This document shows, in pieces, positions 12,500-23,013 of a stretch of DNA of 64,000 nucleotides. Made by a program: the position numbers and the translations under genes. The notes beneath the pieces were generated by a model, which was given only the letters and a program-made list of their open reading frames with translations, ran no database searches and was not told the DNA's origin. Positions within the stretch are counted from its first letter, which is position 1. Every line of letters starts with the position of its first letter. Source of the DNA: Camellia lanceoleosa (Eukaryota > Streptophyta > Magnoliopsida > Ericales > Theaceae); the NCBI GenBank assembly GCA_025200525.1, contig CM045770.1, positions 87,072,084-87,136,083 of the forward strand, written 5' to 3'.

Positions 12500-13125
12500 A
12501 GCACGATCGAGGCAAGTTCATTAATCGCGAAACCCAATCGCCTGACGCCGACTAAGTTGACGGCAGGACAAGCTTTCGGCTCATAATCTTCCGACTAAGT
12601 TGACGACAGGACAAGCTTTGAGCAGACTCATCAATCTGTTCGGCTAAACTACCCCAGCCGGCTCACGAATTGATTCCTCAGAGCCAGAGTTCTTATCATG
12701 AACCTCCTGGAGCAAGGGCAGATTCATCAATCTAAGGGTCCAAGATCAGTAGGCAGTGAAATTGCAAATGGTGATTTTGATGGGATATGTATTAAATCTA
12801 CAGGAACCCAGATATTGACCAATCTTTTCCTCTCCACCTTCAGTGGTTCTATTCGGCTCAAGTACCCAGCCGGCTCACAAGTTGATTCGGGCAAGAGCAG
12901 ATTCATCAATCTGTTCGGCTAAACTACCCCAGCCGGCTCACGAATTGATTCCTCAGAGCCAGACTTCTTATCATGAACCCCCTGGGGCAAGGGCAGATTC
13001 ATCAATCTAAGGGTCCAAGATCAATAGGCAGTGAAATTGCAAATGGTGATTTTGATGGGATATGTATTAAATCTGCAGGAACCCAGATATTGACCAATCT
13101 TTTCCTCTCTACCTTCAGTGGTTTG
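12500..13125. repeat. 275-bp-period direct repeat in Tat spacer
   Basis: Positions about 12626-12849 recur at 12901-13124 with few changes. Landmarks are ctgttcggctaaactacccc (12636 and 12911) and accttcagtg (12836 and 13111), each exactly 275 bp apart. The motif cagccggctcac recurs in both and again in degraded form near 13297. Upstream, gactaagttgacg-acagg is repeated at about 12551 and 12592. This is a second, shorter tandem duplication in the same element. Confidence 0.88.
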
Positions 13126-13664
13126 TGACTTCAGATTCAAGTAAGGAAAAAACTAAAGTTTGGACAAACGATATTCTATGTACGGCTTGTTTAGAAGAGT
13201 TCTAGATAAAATCATTCGTGCCACAGTAAAATCATCCGGCTCACGAGTTGACTGGCAAGAGCAGATTTATCAATCTAGTCGGACCAAGTACCCCAGCCAG
13301 CTCACAAGTTGATTCAGAGCTAGAATTCTTTTTATGAACCCCCTGGGGCAAGGGCAGATTCACAAATCAGGGTTTCCCCACAGTATATGCAATTCCATAT
13401 TACCAAATGCATTGACAAACACAGAACTCTTTCATTAAAATTAAACCACAGAACTCTTTCATACAAAGTGTGTGGTGGTACCAAAAATTACAAGAACTCT
13501 TTCATACAAAATGTGCGGTGGTAGCAAAAATTACAAGGAAATTTTTATTAATAAATCATACAGATGCTAACCAATTTATACATGAAAACTACCTGAACCA
13601 ACAAAGCACTATCCAAGAAGAAAAACAAAAACAAAAAGATGCCTCGCCAAGAACGGCTCCCGGA
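13126..13664. other. Tat spacer with short repeats
   Basis: Non-coding. The segment cagaactctttcat(a/t) occurs three times at 13422-13505 with the following gtg(t/c)ggtggta words. Confidence 0.55.
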
Positions 13665-15734
13665 TCATTCGTCGATGTCGGATTCAAGTGGCTCAACGTC
13701 CACTGCTCATAAGGAATTGGCACATCAATGTAACCTCGGCGGCAAGGGCTTTGAGCCACCCATGTTTAAACCCGCGATTCTCAATTTTGGGCACTTCTTC
13801 AACATATTCCGTCGAGGCGCCTCCACCCTCAAAGGCCTCGATTTGGCTTTCTGTGAGCCGCCTTAAGCTCCTCTAAGCGAGCTTCCGCTCCAAAGTGCTT
13901 CCTTGGAAAGTTTGAGCGATTCCTCGCCGCATTTGCCTACCTCGGCATCGACCACAGTACGTTCGGCGACACGAGCCCTCTCTTTCTCTGCTTCGGCTCG
14001 CGCGCTCTCCATTTCAGCTCTCATAATTTCGAACTCGGCCCTACTTTTCTAACCCTGCACCTCCGTTTGCAAATGGTCAATTCTCCCGAGAGCATCACGC
14101 AGGCGGCGACCCAAGTCGGCGATCCTCCCGATCGTCTGCAAAACAATTCGGTATGATTAGACGCCTTTATCAAACAAGAGCGAAATAAAGGTGACCCACC
14201 AGGAGTGCCGATTGAGCAGTTAAGGCAACGGCCATAATATCAGGCACGGCACCAAAGGCTTTGTTGTCAGCCGGCAGAGAAATTAAAGCCGCCAGGCTCA
14301 GAGCCACAGCTGGATCCTCGATGGCCGAAGCGTCGGATAAAATCGACACATCCCTGATCTTTGGCTGAATAACGAACGGAGCGACCACGTCCGGTTTTTC
14401 AAGCCGAGGCCGTTTGCTACCAGGGCCAGCTTCTGAACTTGCTTCTCCCTCGGCACCACGCTTTTGGCCTTGCTCCGGAATCAGTCGTTTCCCATCGGAC
14501 TGTTCTCCACCTTTTTTTCCCGTATCGGACACAGCAACCTCAACCGTCCCCTCAGAAACGGGTACGAAGGGCTTGATCAAGCTGGGATCTGATGCGGCAC
14601 ATTCAGCCTTCTTTCGGGCGGCCATCCGCTCGGCATTTCTTCTACGTGCCATCTGCGTTAAGCTCTCCTTCGCCATACCCTTAAACAAATCACCGGGTAG
14701 ATCCCCCAAATTCACAAAAATATCCCCGGAAGAGAAATCTGCTCGTCCTGAGGTGGATGGCTCGGTGGCCTCAAATGCCGAGCGTATGGCCTCGTCGCCC
14801 TCTACAACCCCCTCAGTAGACTCCCCAGCCGGATCGGCAATCACCTCTACAACCGGCTCGGCGTCTTCCCCCGAATCAGAAGCTCTGAGACCGTCGCTGA
14901 GGTTTTTGAAGCTGGGGAAGATAAGGGCCGAGAGCTGTTGATTGCCGGCTGGAATCGGAATGTTATCTGCAGCCGACAAAGTAGTGTAAGTGGGTTCGTA
15001 CCGAAGGAGAATATGGGTGGCTCTCCCTTGCTGTTGTACATTTGGGCGGCCGAATAATGTGAGTGTAGTCTTGATTTCCTCAAGAACCACGTCGTCAACC
15101 GAAGTCAGAATTTTCTTCAACCTATTACCTGCAGAAGATAAAAAGCGATTTAGGGAAAAGAGCCGAATAAGAGATAGTCCAACAAACAAGACATTGCGTG
15201 GCAACCTGGGTCACCCTTATGTCTGGGAATAGGGTCCAGGCGATCCTCCCCTTCAGCAAACTCCCAATTACCTCGGACGTTGACCATCACGTCGTCAACC
15301 CGTTTACCAGAACTGGCAAGCATAGTCACCAAGTGATGGTCAGTATCTTTGGCCCTGAGAAAATATCGCCCCAGCCGACCGGAGGATTTGGCTAAGGCGT
15401 AACAATGCCGAATGGCCGGAATCCCAAGGTTAATCCTAAGGCGTCGATTCAACTCTACAACCCCCATGATGATTCGAAAGAAATTTACATTGGGTTGAGA
15501 AGGAATCAAACCCCAATAGCGGAGAACGGCCCTAAGAAGTGGGTGTAGGGGGAAACGAACCCCGCCCTCCGCAATGGATAAAAGAGGGAATACGATCGTG
15601 TTTTGATCTTCCCTCTCCATGTCGAGAGCATTGTCCGTTACAAGGGATAAATGGACGTCGTCAGGAATAGAAAAATGTTGCCGGAAACCGGAGATACGAT
15701 CCTCAGAAATGAGGTCTTTCAAACGTTTGGCCAT
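13665..15734 (-). pseudogene. Antisense Tat ORF 2 (gypsy-type domain), two introns, broken
   Basis: Exon 1 (15734-15206) encodes MAKRLKDLISEDR and then VRFPLHPLLRAVLRYWGL and MGVVELNRRLRINLG, typical of the domain called 'putative gypsy type transposon' (Transposase_28). A 77-bp GT-AG intron (15205-15129) joins in phase to exon 2 (15128-14200), which is low-complexity and acidic then basic. A second GT-AG intron (14199-14136) leads to a coiled-coil exon 3 (14135-13665). Exon 3 has an in-frame stop near 14050 and a frameshift before the end. Its C-terminus contains ENRGFKHGWLKA, close to ENRGFRHGWIKA in the neighbouring antisense frame, so the two are related. The role in the Tat life cycle is unknown. 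Confidence 0.75.
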
Positions 15735-16120
15735 CTTAGCAAAGAACTAAGTATTCGCCGAAGCTAAAATAGCAAATAGAAAATAGGATTACAAAGAAGG
15801 GATAAGGAAACTTACGAAGAGCAGATGAGACAAGGGAAGACGGGAAGAAGTTGCAGAAAATGCGAGTCGCGGAGGGATATGCACTGGCGATCCAAAAGTC
15901 TCAGAAAATCGACGAAATGTGAATTCGAAAGGACCGAAGTTTCAAATCGCAATAAATACTGAGATACACACGAATAGAGCGGGAAAGCGTAATGATGAGC
16001 AAAAAGGTGCGCGCCTCCTGACATATATTGGGGCACGCGAAGCCGCCTGACGCTAAACTTCTCAAATTCTGAACCGAACACGCCGATTAACTGCCGTCAA
16101 CAGGGAGTTCGGAGGGCAAT
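15735..16120. other. Tat 3' internal region and polypurine tract
   Basis: Upstream of antisense ORF 2; probably its promoter/leader. The purine-rich gggagttcggagggcaat (16103-16120) abuts the 3' LTR and fits a plus-strand primer tract. Confidence 0.6.
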
Positions 16121-16527
16121 TGTGGTAGCCGAATAATTGGCGAAGATAAAGGAGGTATATTTCAGAAGCTATACGCTAGCCGGCAGATATCCCATAAGGA
16201 TACGGGGCCGAATAGGATAAATAGGCCGAATGGGGAAGGATCCCTAGAACCGAATAGTGGAAAAGATAATGATTGAAAAAGTAGGCCCTGGCCCCGAGGA
16301 TCAGAAGAAACGAGTATAAATATAATGGCAATAGACTAGAAAAGGGAGGTAAGAATCACTTCTAAAAACTTAGCCAATAAGCTTTCTTGAGTAAAAGAAT
16401 TGACTTGTCCGTCAGAGTGCTAATTCCGGCACTCCCGACCGGAGTATTTGTATCTTTGCAGGTGACTAGTTGAGGATCATTGGCGTCTTACAGGATCTGA
16501 AGAGTATTTCCAAACCACTTCCCCACA
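16121..16527 (+). repeat. 3' LTR of Tat element
   Basis: 407 bp, the same length as the 5' LTR, with tg...ca ends, followed by the TSD agtac. Confidence 0.9.
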
Positions 16528-16766
16528 AGTACATTTCACAATTGTGTAAGAAAACCACCAAAAAACTAGTTCCACGAACCTGAAAACGTGCGTTGAATTC
16601 TCATTTAGCCAGAAATGGTTTTGAGCAACCAAATACATGAATTTATTCACTACACGGCATTAAACATGAACCCAATTAGAAACGTTAAAAATAACGTTTG
16701 GGTCCCACCTTAATTAATGCTCAAAGTTAGTAAAAAATAAGGTTATACAAAAGTCATTTTCTAACA

Positions 16767-16980
16767 ATCTCTCACATGAATGGAATTCACGATAACGGAC
16801 ATACAACAAGATACAGACAAAGAAAGAGTACATTAAGAAGATACACCACATCGAGATAGGTAATTTTTGGCTTTGAACCTCCTCTAGTGAAAGCCTATTG
16901 GACTTACTGGCTAACCAATAGACATGATGCCTTAAACTATTCAGCTGTTTGTGTAAGCCAAGACAATAGACTACACATAG
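16767..16980 (-). other. Copia 3' internal region
   Basis: Non-coding DNA between the 3' LTR and the first insertion. It starts with the purine-rich tract (on the minus strand) abutting the LTR. It ends with tag at 16978-16980, the duplicated target of the next MITE. Confidence 0.6.
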
Positions 16981-17890
16981 GCCTTGTTTGATTGGGGGGA
17001 TTGAGGGGGGGACTATCCACTATTTGGACTTGAGTCCAAATAGTGTTCCTTATTCGCCGTTTGATTTTTTTTTAGTCCGGCGGACTCCATGTCCGGCCGA
17101 ACTCCATGTCCTCCATATGGGGGACTATCCTGTCCTGGGAGGGGTGTGGTACAGAAAGTGGGGGACTAATCACTGTTTGGATTAGATAATGAAATGACCA
17201 TTTTGACTCTCTACTATTTAATTATGTATTATATTTAATAAAATTCAATAAAATTTAAATGTCTCAATTTAAAAATAAAATAATTTTATTTAACTTTTTA
17301 TTCATGTTTTATTTATTTAATTTTTTGAAATAATTTTTTATGGATATTTTATTGATGTTTTATTTTAAAATTTTGTTTATGTTTTATTTAATTTCATTAT
17401 TTAAATTTAATAGATGTTTTATTTAATTTCATTTTTGGATTATTATTTTTTTTTAAACAAATTTATTTAAAATCTTAATTAAAAAAAATAATATATATTT
17501 TTATTGATATTTTATTTATTTATTATTTTTTTTAAAAAAAATAAATTTATTTAATTGTGTAAAAAATAAAATAAAATAATTTTTTATTTAAGCTAACTAA
17601 AAATAATTAAAATATTAAAGATATGGTTAATATTTCTATTACTTAGTAAACAATTAAAAAATGGTAAAATAGTCATTTGTTCATTTATTCTATTCAGTCC
17701 GTCCAACCAAACGTTGGATTCACTAAAAATAGTCCGGGAGATTCACAGTTCGGACATCTAATCCCATGAAAAAACAAACACAGGATACATATCCAATCCA
17801 ACCAAATAATCCGGGGGATTCCAATCCCAGGACTCAAGTCCGATGGATTCTAATCCCCCTTTTTCCAGTCCATCCAATCAAACACACCCA
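16981..17890. mobile_element. PIF/Harbinger-like non-autonomous element (910 bp)
   Basis: The left end gccttgtttgattgg and the right end ccaatcaaacacaccca are imperfect inverted repeats. The trinucleotide tag flanks both sides (16978-16980 and 17891-17893). The subterminal sequences mirror each other (gggggattgaggg...; ...gattctaatcccccttt). The core (17200-17640) is very AT-rich and non-coding. A 3-bp duplication fits PIF/Harbinger; the non-canonical triplet keeps the superfamily call tentative. Confidence 0.7.
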
Positions 17891-18609
17891 TAGTGTATCC
17901 GCAGACACAGTTTGGTTCTTACGGTTGTGTTAAGGGTGTAATAATGGCCCGGCCTATGGGCTAAAATGTGGGGCCCAAGCCCAAGCCCACTCATAATAGG
18001 GCCTAGGGCCTGGGCTCGGGCCTTGGGCCGTGGGCCGGGCCTAGTCGGGCTTTGTTTTTTTAATATTAGAAATAAAAAATTAAAAAAAAATTATACTAAA
18101 GTATTTTAATTACAATTAATGAGATATTTTGTTTGGTTATGTAATGTTTTATAGTGATATTTAAATTTAATTATATATGACTTATGTTTTTTTAATTGTA
18201 AACTTATAACTAAAAAAGTATGTAAATATGTAATTTTTTTCTTTCGAAATGAATAATTTTATATATATGAAATTGAAACTTTTAATATTACAATATTAAA
18301 TTATTTATATAACATTTATTGAATGAATAATTTTTATTTCAAAATGATATAAAATATTACAAAAATTGATATTATTAAATAAATTAGATATAGATTACTA
18401 ATGATGGTATAGCAATTGTATCACTATAAGTCAAGTACATCCCAACTAGGTTGGCACCTACTAGTCTATCAATCATTTGCATTATACTCCACCTCAATAA
18501 TCTAATACAAAAACAAAAACCAAGAAAAAAATGAAATGAAATGAAATAGTAAAAAATAAATTGTTGATCAATCATCAAAGGAGATAGACATTTCAGTCGC
18601 GTTGCCCGA

Positions 18610-20587
18610 TGATATGTCATCCAAATCATATTGAATTCATTCATTTTCACTAAAATTTTGTCTTCTTGTAAGCGCGTGCATATGATCCCTGGATATCATC
18701 AATGCCTCAAAGATTTCGGGTAAAAGCCTGATCCTGTAGTCACCAAAGACCGTCCACTGCACTAAAAGTTGTTTAAAGCAAATCAGAAATAGGAACGGTT
18801 AGTATATCACGGGCTATTGTGCCCGGAAAAGTGAAGCCACATAGATTCATTTTGTTTCCACCATTCCAAATTATCAAAATTATCAGAATCATCCACTGAC
18901 GGACTTTCCAAATAACGTTGCAGTTCAGAACTACTTACACTTATATGTTGAGATATTCTTCTACTTTTTATTGCTGTGAAAATACTTAATCTCCCTCCTC
19001 GAGATTGTTGGACTGCTAGTCTAGTGTGTGTAGGTGTATTTACAGATACAGATGTAGCTGCAGCTACCCTGTATTCTTGAAATAATCTGTTGCATGGTTG
19101 CATAATAGGGCAAAAGATTATTTGATCATCGAAAATACGCTCTAAAAATTCTTGTAAACCAACTTCTTTACACCTAGGATCAATTATTATAGCTAAACCT
19201 AATAGATGAGGCAAATGATGAAAATATTTATCAAATTTTTCTTTCATTGAAGTAATAATGGTTACATAAAGTTCATTATCCATATATTTTATAAAAACTT
19301 TAATTTTTTCTGCTAGCATATGTAAAACAAATGATGAAGTAGGAATATATATATAAAAAAATAATTTTGTTGAAGTATCGAAAACTTTTAAAAATCTTTA
19401 TACAAGGCTACTTGGCGCCAATTAAGTTCAGTGGGTGTCAGTACTCCTCCTATTAATGTTGTTGCAAAAAATAAATCTATTGCTCTTCTTTGTTTACAAA
19501 CTATTTTTAACATATTATATGTTGAATTCCACCTACTATCTATATCTAAAATTAATTTTTTAAATGACATATTTTCTCGTTGACAAATTTTTCTATATTC
19601 TGAAATTCGATTACCAAAAGACATAATAGTAACAACTGCATTTTTTATTACAAGTACAGAAGTTTTGTATACATGCATAACTTCTTTAACAATCAAATTT
19701 AAAATATGGGTACAACAACGAACATGAAATAAATCACCATCAACAAGTAATTGTAAAGTTGATTTTAAATGGGTTACAGTTTGATTATAATATAATGCAT
19801 TATCTAAACTAATCGTAAATATTTTATTTTGTAAAGCTCACTCATATAATACATTTCTTATTTCTACACCAAGCGAATGATCAATGTATGGAAGTTTAAT
19901 TAATTTAAATGAAATAATTCTTTTATTTAAATTCCAATCATTATCGATAAAATGTGCAATGATACATTGATATTCAAAACCATTATTTGACCATAGATCA
20001 GATGTTAAACAAACTCTTCCATTCAAATTTTTAAAGATATCAAATAATTCACTTTTAATATCCTCAAATTTCTTTAAAATCTTGTTTCTAGTAGTATTTC
20101 TTGAAAAATTTTGATATTGCGGTGCAAAACTTTCGTGAATCATTTCGGTAAAATCAAGACATTCACTAGTACTAAAAGGTTGTTATTTTTTAATTATATA
20201 ATTAACTACAGAGTTTTGTGCACGTATAAGATCATATGAAAATGTTTGCAAATTACCAGTTGATGAAGCCGCTAATTATACTTGACTTCGAATATCAGGT
20301 TGTTTACTTTGTAAATATTTGTCAGAATGCCTTTTTAAATGACTAGTACCCCCTGCAAATGCAGCACTAAGTAAACATGCACAATATTTACATTTTGCTT
20401 TAAATGTAATTATGCCATCATGATTATTTATAGATATTTTTTTAAAATGTTCCCAAACACTACTACTTCTTCTCCTAGATGATGATACAACTGTTGGAAG
20501 AGGGATATTAGAAGGAGAATCAATAGATTCATATGGTGTAGTATATGTATCAATATCGACATAAATATTAGATATATTAGGATCCAT
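18610..20587 (-). pseudogene. hAT transposase (BED, RICESLEEPER-like), broken
   Basis: From ATG at 20587: MDPNISNIYVD, a Ser-rich stretch, then a BED finger (VWEHFKKI...CKYCACLL...HLKRH, about residues 56-98). Later pieces carry CLTSDLWSNNGFEYQCIIAHFID (about 19940-20015), the RNase H-like catalytic region; DIDSRWNSTYNML (about 19510-19550); IIIDPRCKE (about 19170-19200); and the C-terminal dimerisation remnant (ARDILTVP-like then LLPEIFEALMISRDH, 18640-18790). At least four frame breaks and a degraded STVASE motif make it non-functional. It would have encoded the protein that excises and reinserts this hAT family. Confidence 0.87.
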
Positions 20588-21086
20588 AGTAATGCAAGTA
20601 AAACAATATATAAGAAGTAACAATTAATTTAAATAATGTGTAAATTCAATTAGTAAAAAATAATAATTAATATATGTGCATAAATAATTAATGAAAAAAA
20701 TGAGTAGTTAATAAATTTAATTAAACTAATTAATGTTACCGACTGGCGAATGCGATATAAAAAAAATTTTCTTCTGCTAAAAGTTTCTTGTTGTACAATT
20801 GCAATAGCCACTTAGGGATGGCACTTCAAAATTAATTAAGAGTTAAGAGAGATTGAGAGAGTTGAAGAGAGAGAGAATGATTTGTTGTAAAATATATTTT
20901 GAAAACTAAAATATATTTATACTAGTTTAAATTCTAACCGTTTGAATTATTATGACCGTTTTATATATATCCGTTTGAGTTATAGAGGAGATGCAAATTT
21001 GCAATGCAACGGCTCAAAATTGAGGCTAGGCTAAGAAATGGTTGCCTCCTTTTTGGGCAACCATTTGGATGGTGCTCTTTGGCCAA

Positions 21087-21380
21087 TGGGAGCCATCACG
21101 AGTCCCATTTTGCTAATCCGAACAGTTTAATGTGTACAACTCGTCGAGTATTATATATTTGTCAAAAATCACGTTGATTGGATATCTATAACTATCTGAT
21201 CGGATTAGTTTTTTTTGTCAACTATTAACTACAACACCATGCATTTTTATACCAAATTGATTTGATCATGTAGTTAGCGATATCTGATTAACGTGATTTT
21301 TTACAAGTATATAGTAATGGAAGAGTTCAACACATTGCACAGATCGGATTATCAAAATGGGACTCATGGTGAGCCCCCAC
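21087..21380. mobile_element. Foldback MITE (about 294 bp) in hAT element
   Basis: Long inverted arms: the left arm agtcccattttgctaatccg...aaaatcacgttgattgg pairs with the right arm ...aacgtgattttttac...cggattatcaaaatgggact. It is non-coding. The same arms occur in the foldback element at 61046-61365. Confidence 0.78.
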
Positions 21381-21682
21381 AAACTCAGTATTACCTTCCA
21401 ACGTAGTGTATATATATATTTTTTTTTCTTTCACGTGAGCTTAAGTGTACTTTCCCATTAGGTTAGGTGCACTTTCCCACTTTCCCAGCCACACACACAC
21501 AGATTGTGCTGATGTACACTGCCCATGCCAGTGATACATCCTATCATCATTTTCCGTTAAATAATTCTTAATTTGATTTTAATTTAATAAATTATTATTA
21601 ATTTTTATTTTATTTTTAAATTATTAATGTTATTTATTTAATTATATTAATTTTTATTTTATTTTTTTATGTTTTTATTTTT

Positions 21683-21890
21683 GTAAGATCAATCTTTTTA
21701 TTTATTTAATTATTTTATTTTTATAAGATCAATCTTTTTATTTTTTTATTTTTATAAGATTAATCTTTTTATTTTTTTATTTTTATAAGATCAATTATTT
21801 TATTTTTTTATTTTTATAAGATCAATCTTTTTATTTTTTTTATTTTTATAAGATCAATCTTTTTATTTTTTTATTTTTAATTATTTAACT
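21683..21890. repeat. ~31-bp AT-rich tandem repeat
   Basis: About six copies of a unit built on ataagatcaatctttttatt plus a T-rich linker, with small length changes. Confidence 0.75.
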
Positions 21891-22100
21891 ATTGTAAGTT
21901 ATTTTTTATTTTTATTTTTTGAAATTTGATCATTGGTAGAGAGAATGATTGATGGTTAGGCCGGGCCTGGGCCGGATCGGGCCCCAAAATGGAAGGCCCA
22001 GGCCCAAGGTACTGGGCTGGGCTCGGGCCCGAGCCAAAACGGGCCAGCCTGCCGCGGGCTTCGGGCCACCCATGGGCCTCGGGCCATTTTTACACCCCTA

Positions 22101-22440
22101 AATTGTGTTTATTTTGGCCCTGAACAACGCTTGGTAATTCATGAGTGCTCTAGAGAATTTAGCTTTCTCAATTCTCATAGAACCGGCCCAATTCACACTC
22201 ATATAGGTGACTTCTTATTAAGAGTATCCTGCTATATTCCACTTGGATATCCAAGCTATAAGAATCATTAAAAACAAAGCTTATCCTACTAATGCTGCAG
22301 GTATCACTCTTTTTATCATAGAAATTAGTAGGAGTAAACCTTCTTAGTGATACGTAAAGTCATCCATAATTCAGTTATCCCTTTGAACCTAGATCTTGGG
22401 ATCTCCAGTCAATTAGGTTGGGTTGCCATTATAGAGACTT
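22101..22440 (-). other. Copia 3' untranslated region
   Basis: Non-coding DNA between the RNase H stop on the minus strand (near 22444) and the hAT insertion. It continues at 17894-17930 on the other side of the hAT element. Confidence 0.6.
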
Positions 22441-22879
22441 TTAAGTAATAGGCTTTAATTCCATTTCCCTCGATAAATGATACACTTGCTCTCTAGCTAG
22501 CCTTTTAGTCAATGGATCTGTAATATTCTCCTTTGACTTTACATATTCTATGGAAATTATTCCATGTGAGAGCAAATGCGTAACGGTATTATGTCTCCGA
22601 CGAATTTGTCGAGACTTACCGTTATACATATGATTATGTGCTCGTTCTATTGCTGCTTCACTATCACAGTGAATGCATATAGCTGGCATAGGTTTAGGCC
22701 ATATTGGAATGTCTTCTAAGAAATTACGAAGCCATTCTGCTTCTTCTCTTGTTTTATCTAATGCGATAAACTCATATTTCATTGTCAACCTAGCTATGCA
22801 TGTCTGCTTGGAAGATTTCTAAGAGACTGCAGCACCTCCCAAGATAAAGACATATCCACTAGTGGATTTTGAGTATTTA
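22441..22879 (-). pseudogene. Copia RNase H, C-terminal part
   Basis: The frame encodes YEFIALDKTREEAEWLRNFL, CIHCDSEAAIERAHN, NGKSRQIRRRHNTVTHLL and the end EYVKSKENITDPLTKRL. These are the standard C-terminal motifs of copia RNase H (TNT1/Tork-like). RNase H removes the RNA strand after reverse transcription. It is separated from the RT frame by a 131-bp MITE and preceded by a short decayed stretch (22790-22879). Confidence 0.88.
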
Positions 22880-23010
22880 GGCCTCATTTGGGGAGTGGCT
22901 ATTTTAGCCAAAAAGTTACTAAAAGTTGTCACATCACATCTCTACTTTTCTGCACATCTTTTCGTAAAAAGCCAAAAAGTTACTAAAATAGCCTGTTCCC
23001 AAACAAGGCC
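22880..23010. mobile_element. Tourist-like MITE (131 bp, TSD tta)
   Basis: The left end ggcctcatttgggg and the right end cccaaacaaggcc are inverted repeats that extend into gctattttag on both arms. tta flanks both sides (22877-22879 and 23011-23013), the usual PIF/Harbinger target. It lies inside the copia RNase H region just after the NDVNWISDI segment. Confidence 0.9.
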
Positions 23011-23013
23011 TTA

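Larger units (their letters stand above)
6496..16527 (+). mobile_element. Ty3/gypsy Tat-type LTR retrotransposon without pol
   Basis: Two 407-bp LTRs (6496-6902 and 16121-16527) start tgtggtagcc and end ccccaca. The target duplication agtac is exact (6491-6495 and 16528-16532). Order inside: primer site, decayed gag, protease remnant, a ~101-bp tandem array, non-coding spacer, two antisense reading frames, purine tract, 3' LTR. I find no reverse transcriptase, RNase H or integrase. The gag type, array position and antisense frames are features of the plant Tat lineage (Retand, Grande, Ogre relatives). It probably moved using proteins supplied by a complete relative. Confidence 0.88.
5900..16766 (-). 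repeat. 3' LTR of the copia element, split by Tat insertion
   Basis: Segments 5900-6495 and 16533-16766 join to give about 830 bp, matching the other LTR at 27134-27896. Shared landmarks are ctttatatag (minus-strand TATA box, near 5983), the gttcggg-rich block near 6000-6130 and the segment from gaacctgaaaacg to ctaaca. Differences include several indels, so the insertion is not very recent. Confidence 0.88.
17931..22100 (-). mobile_element. hAT transposon (4.2 kb) inside copia
   Basis: The termini are taagggtgtaataatggccc (left) and the reverse complement taggggtgtaaaaatggccc (right), both followed inward by GGCCC/GGGCC-rich DNA. Flanking octamers ggttgtgt (17923-17930) and aattgtgt (22101-22108) share six of eight bases, consistent with an aged 8-bp duplication. 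A broken minus-strand transposase occupies 18610-20587. A foldback element (21087-21380) and an AT-rich tandem array (about 21683-21890) lie near the right end. The terminus family is the same as the 416-bp element at 567-982. Confidence 0.88.

Noticed and set aside
14414..14941. Plus-strand 175-codon frame opposite the Tat antisense exon 2
   Set aside because: A shadow of the antisense coding exon; its composition mirrors the other strand.
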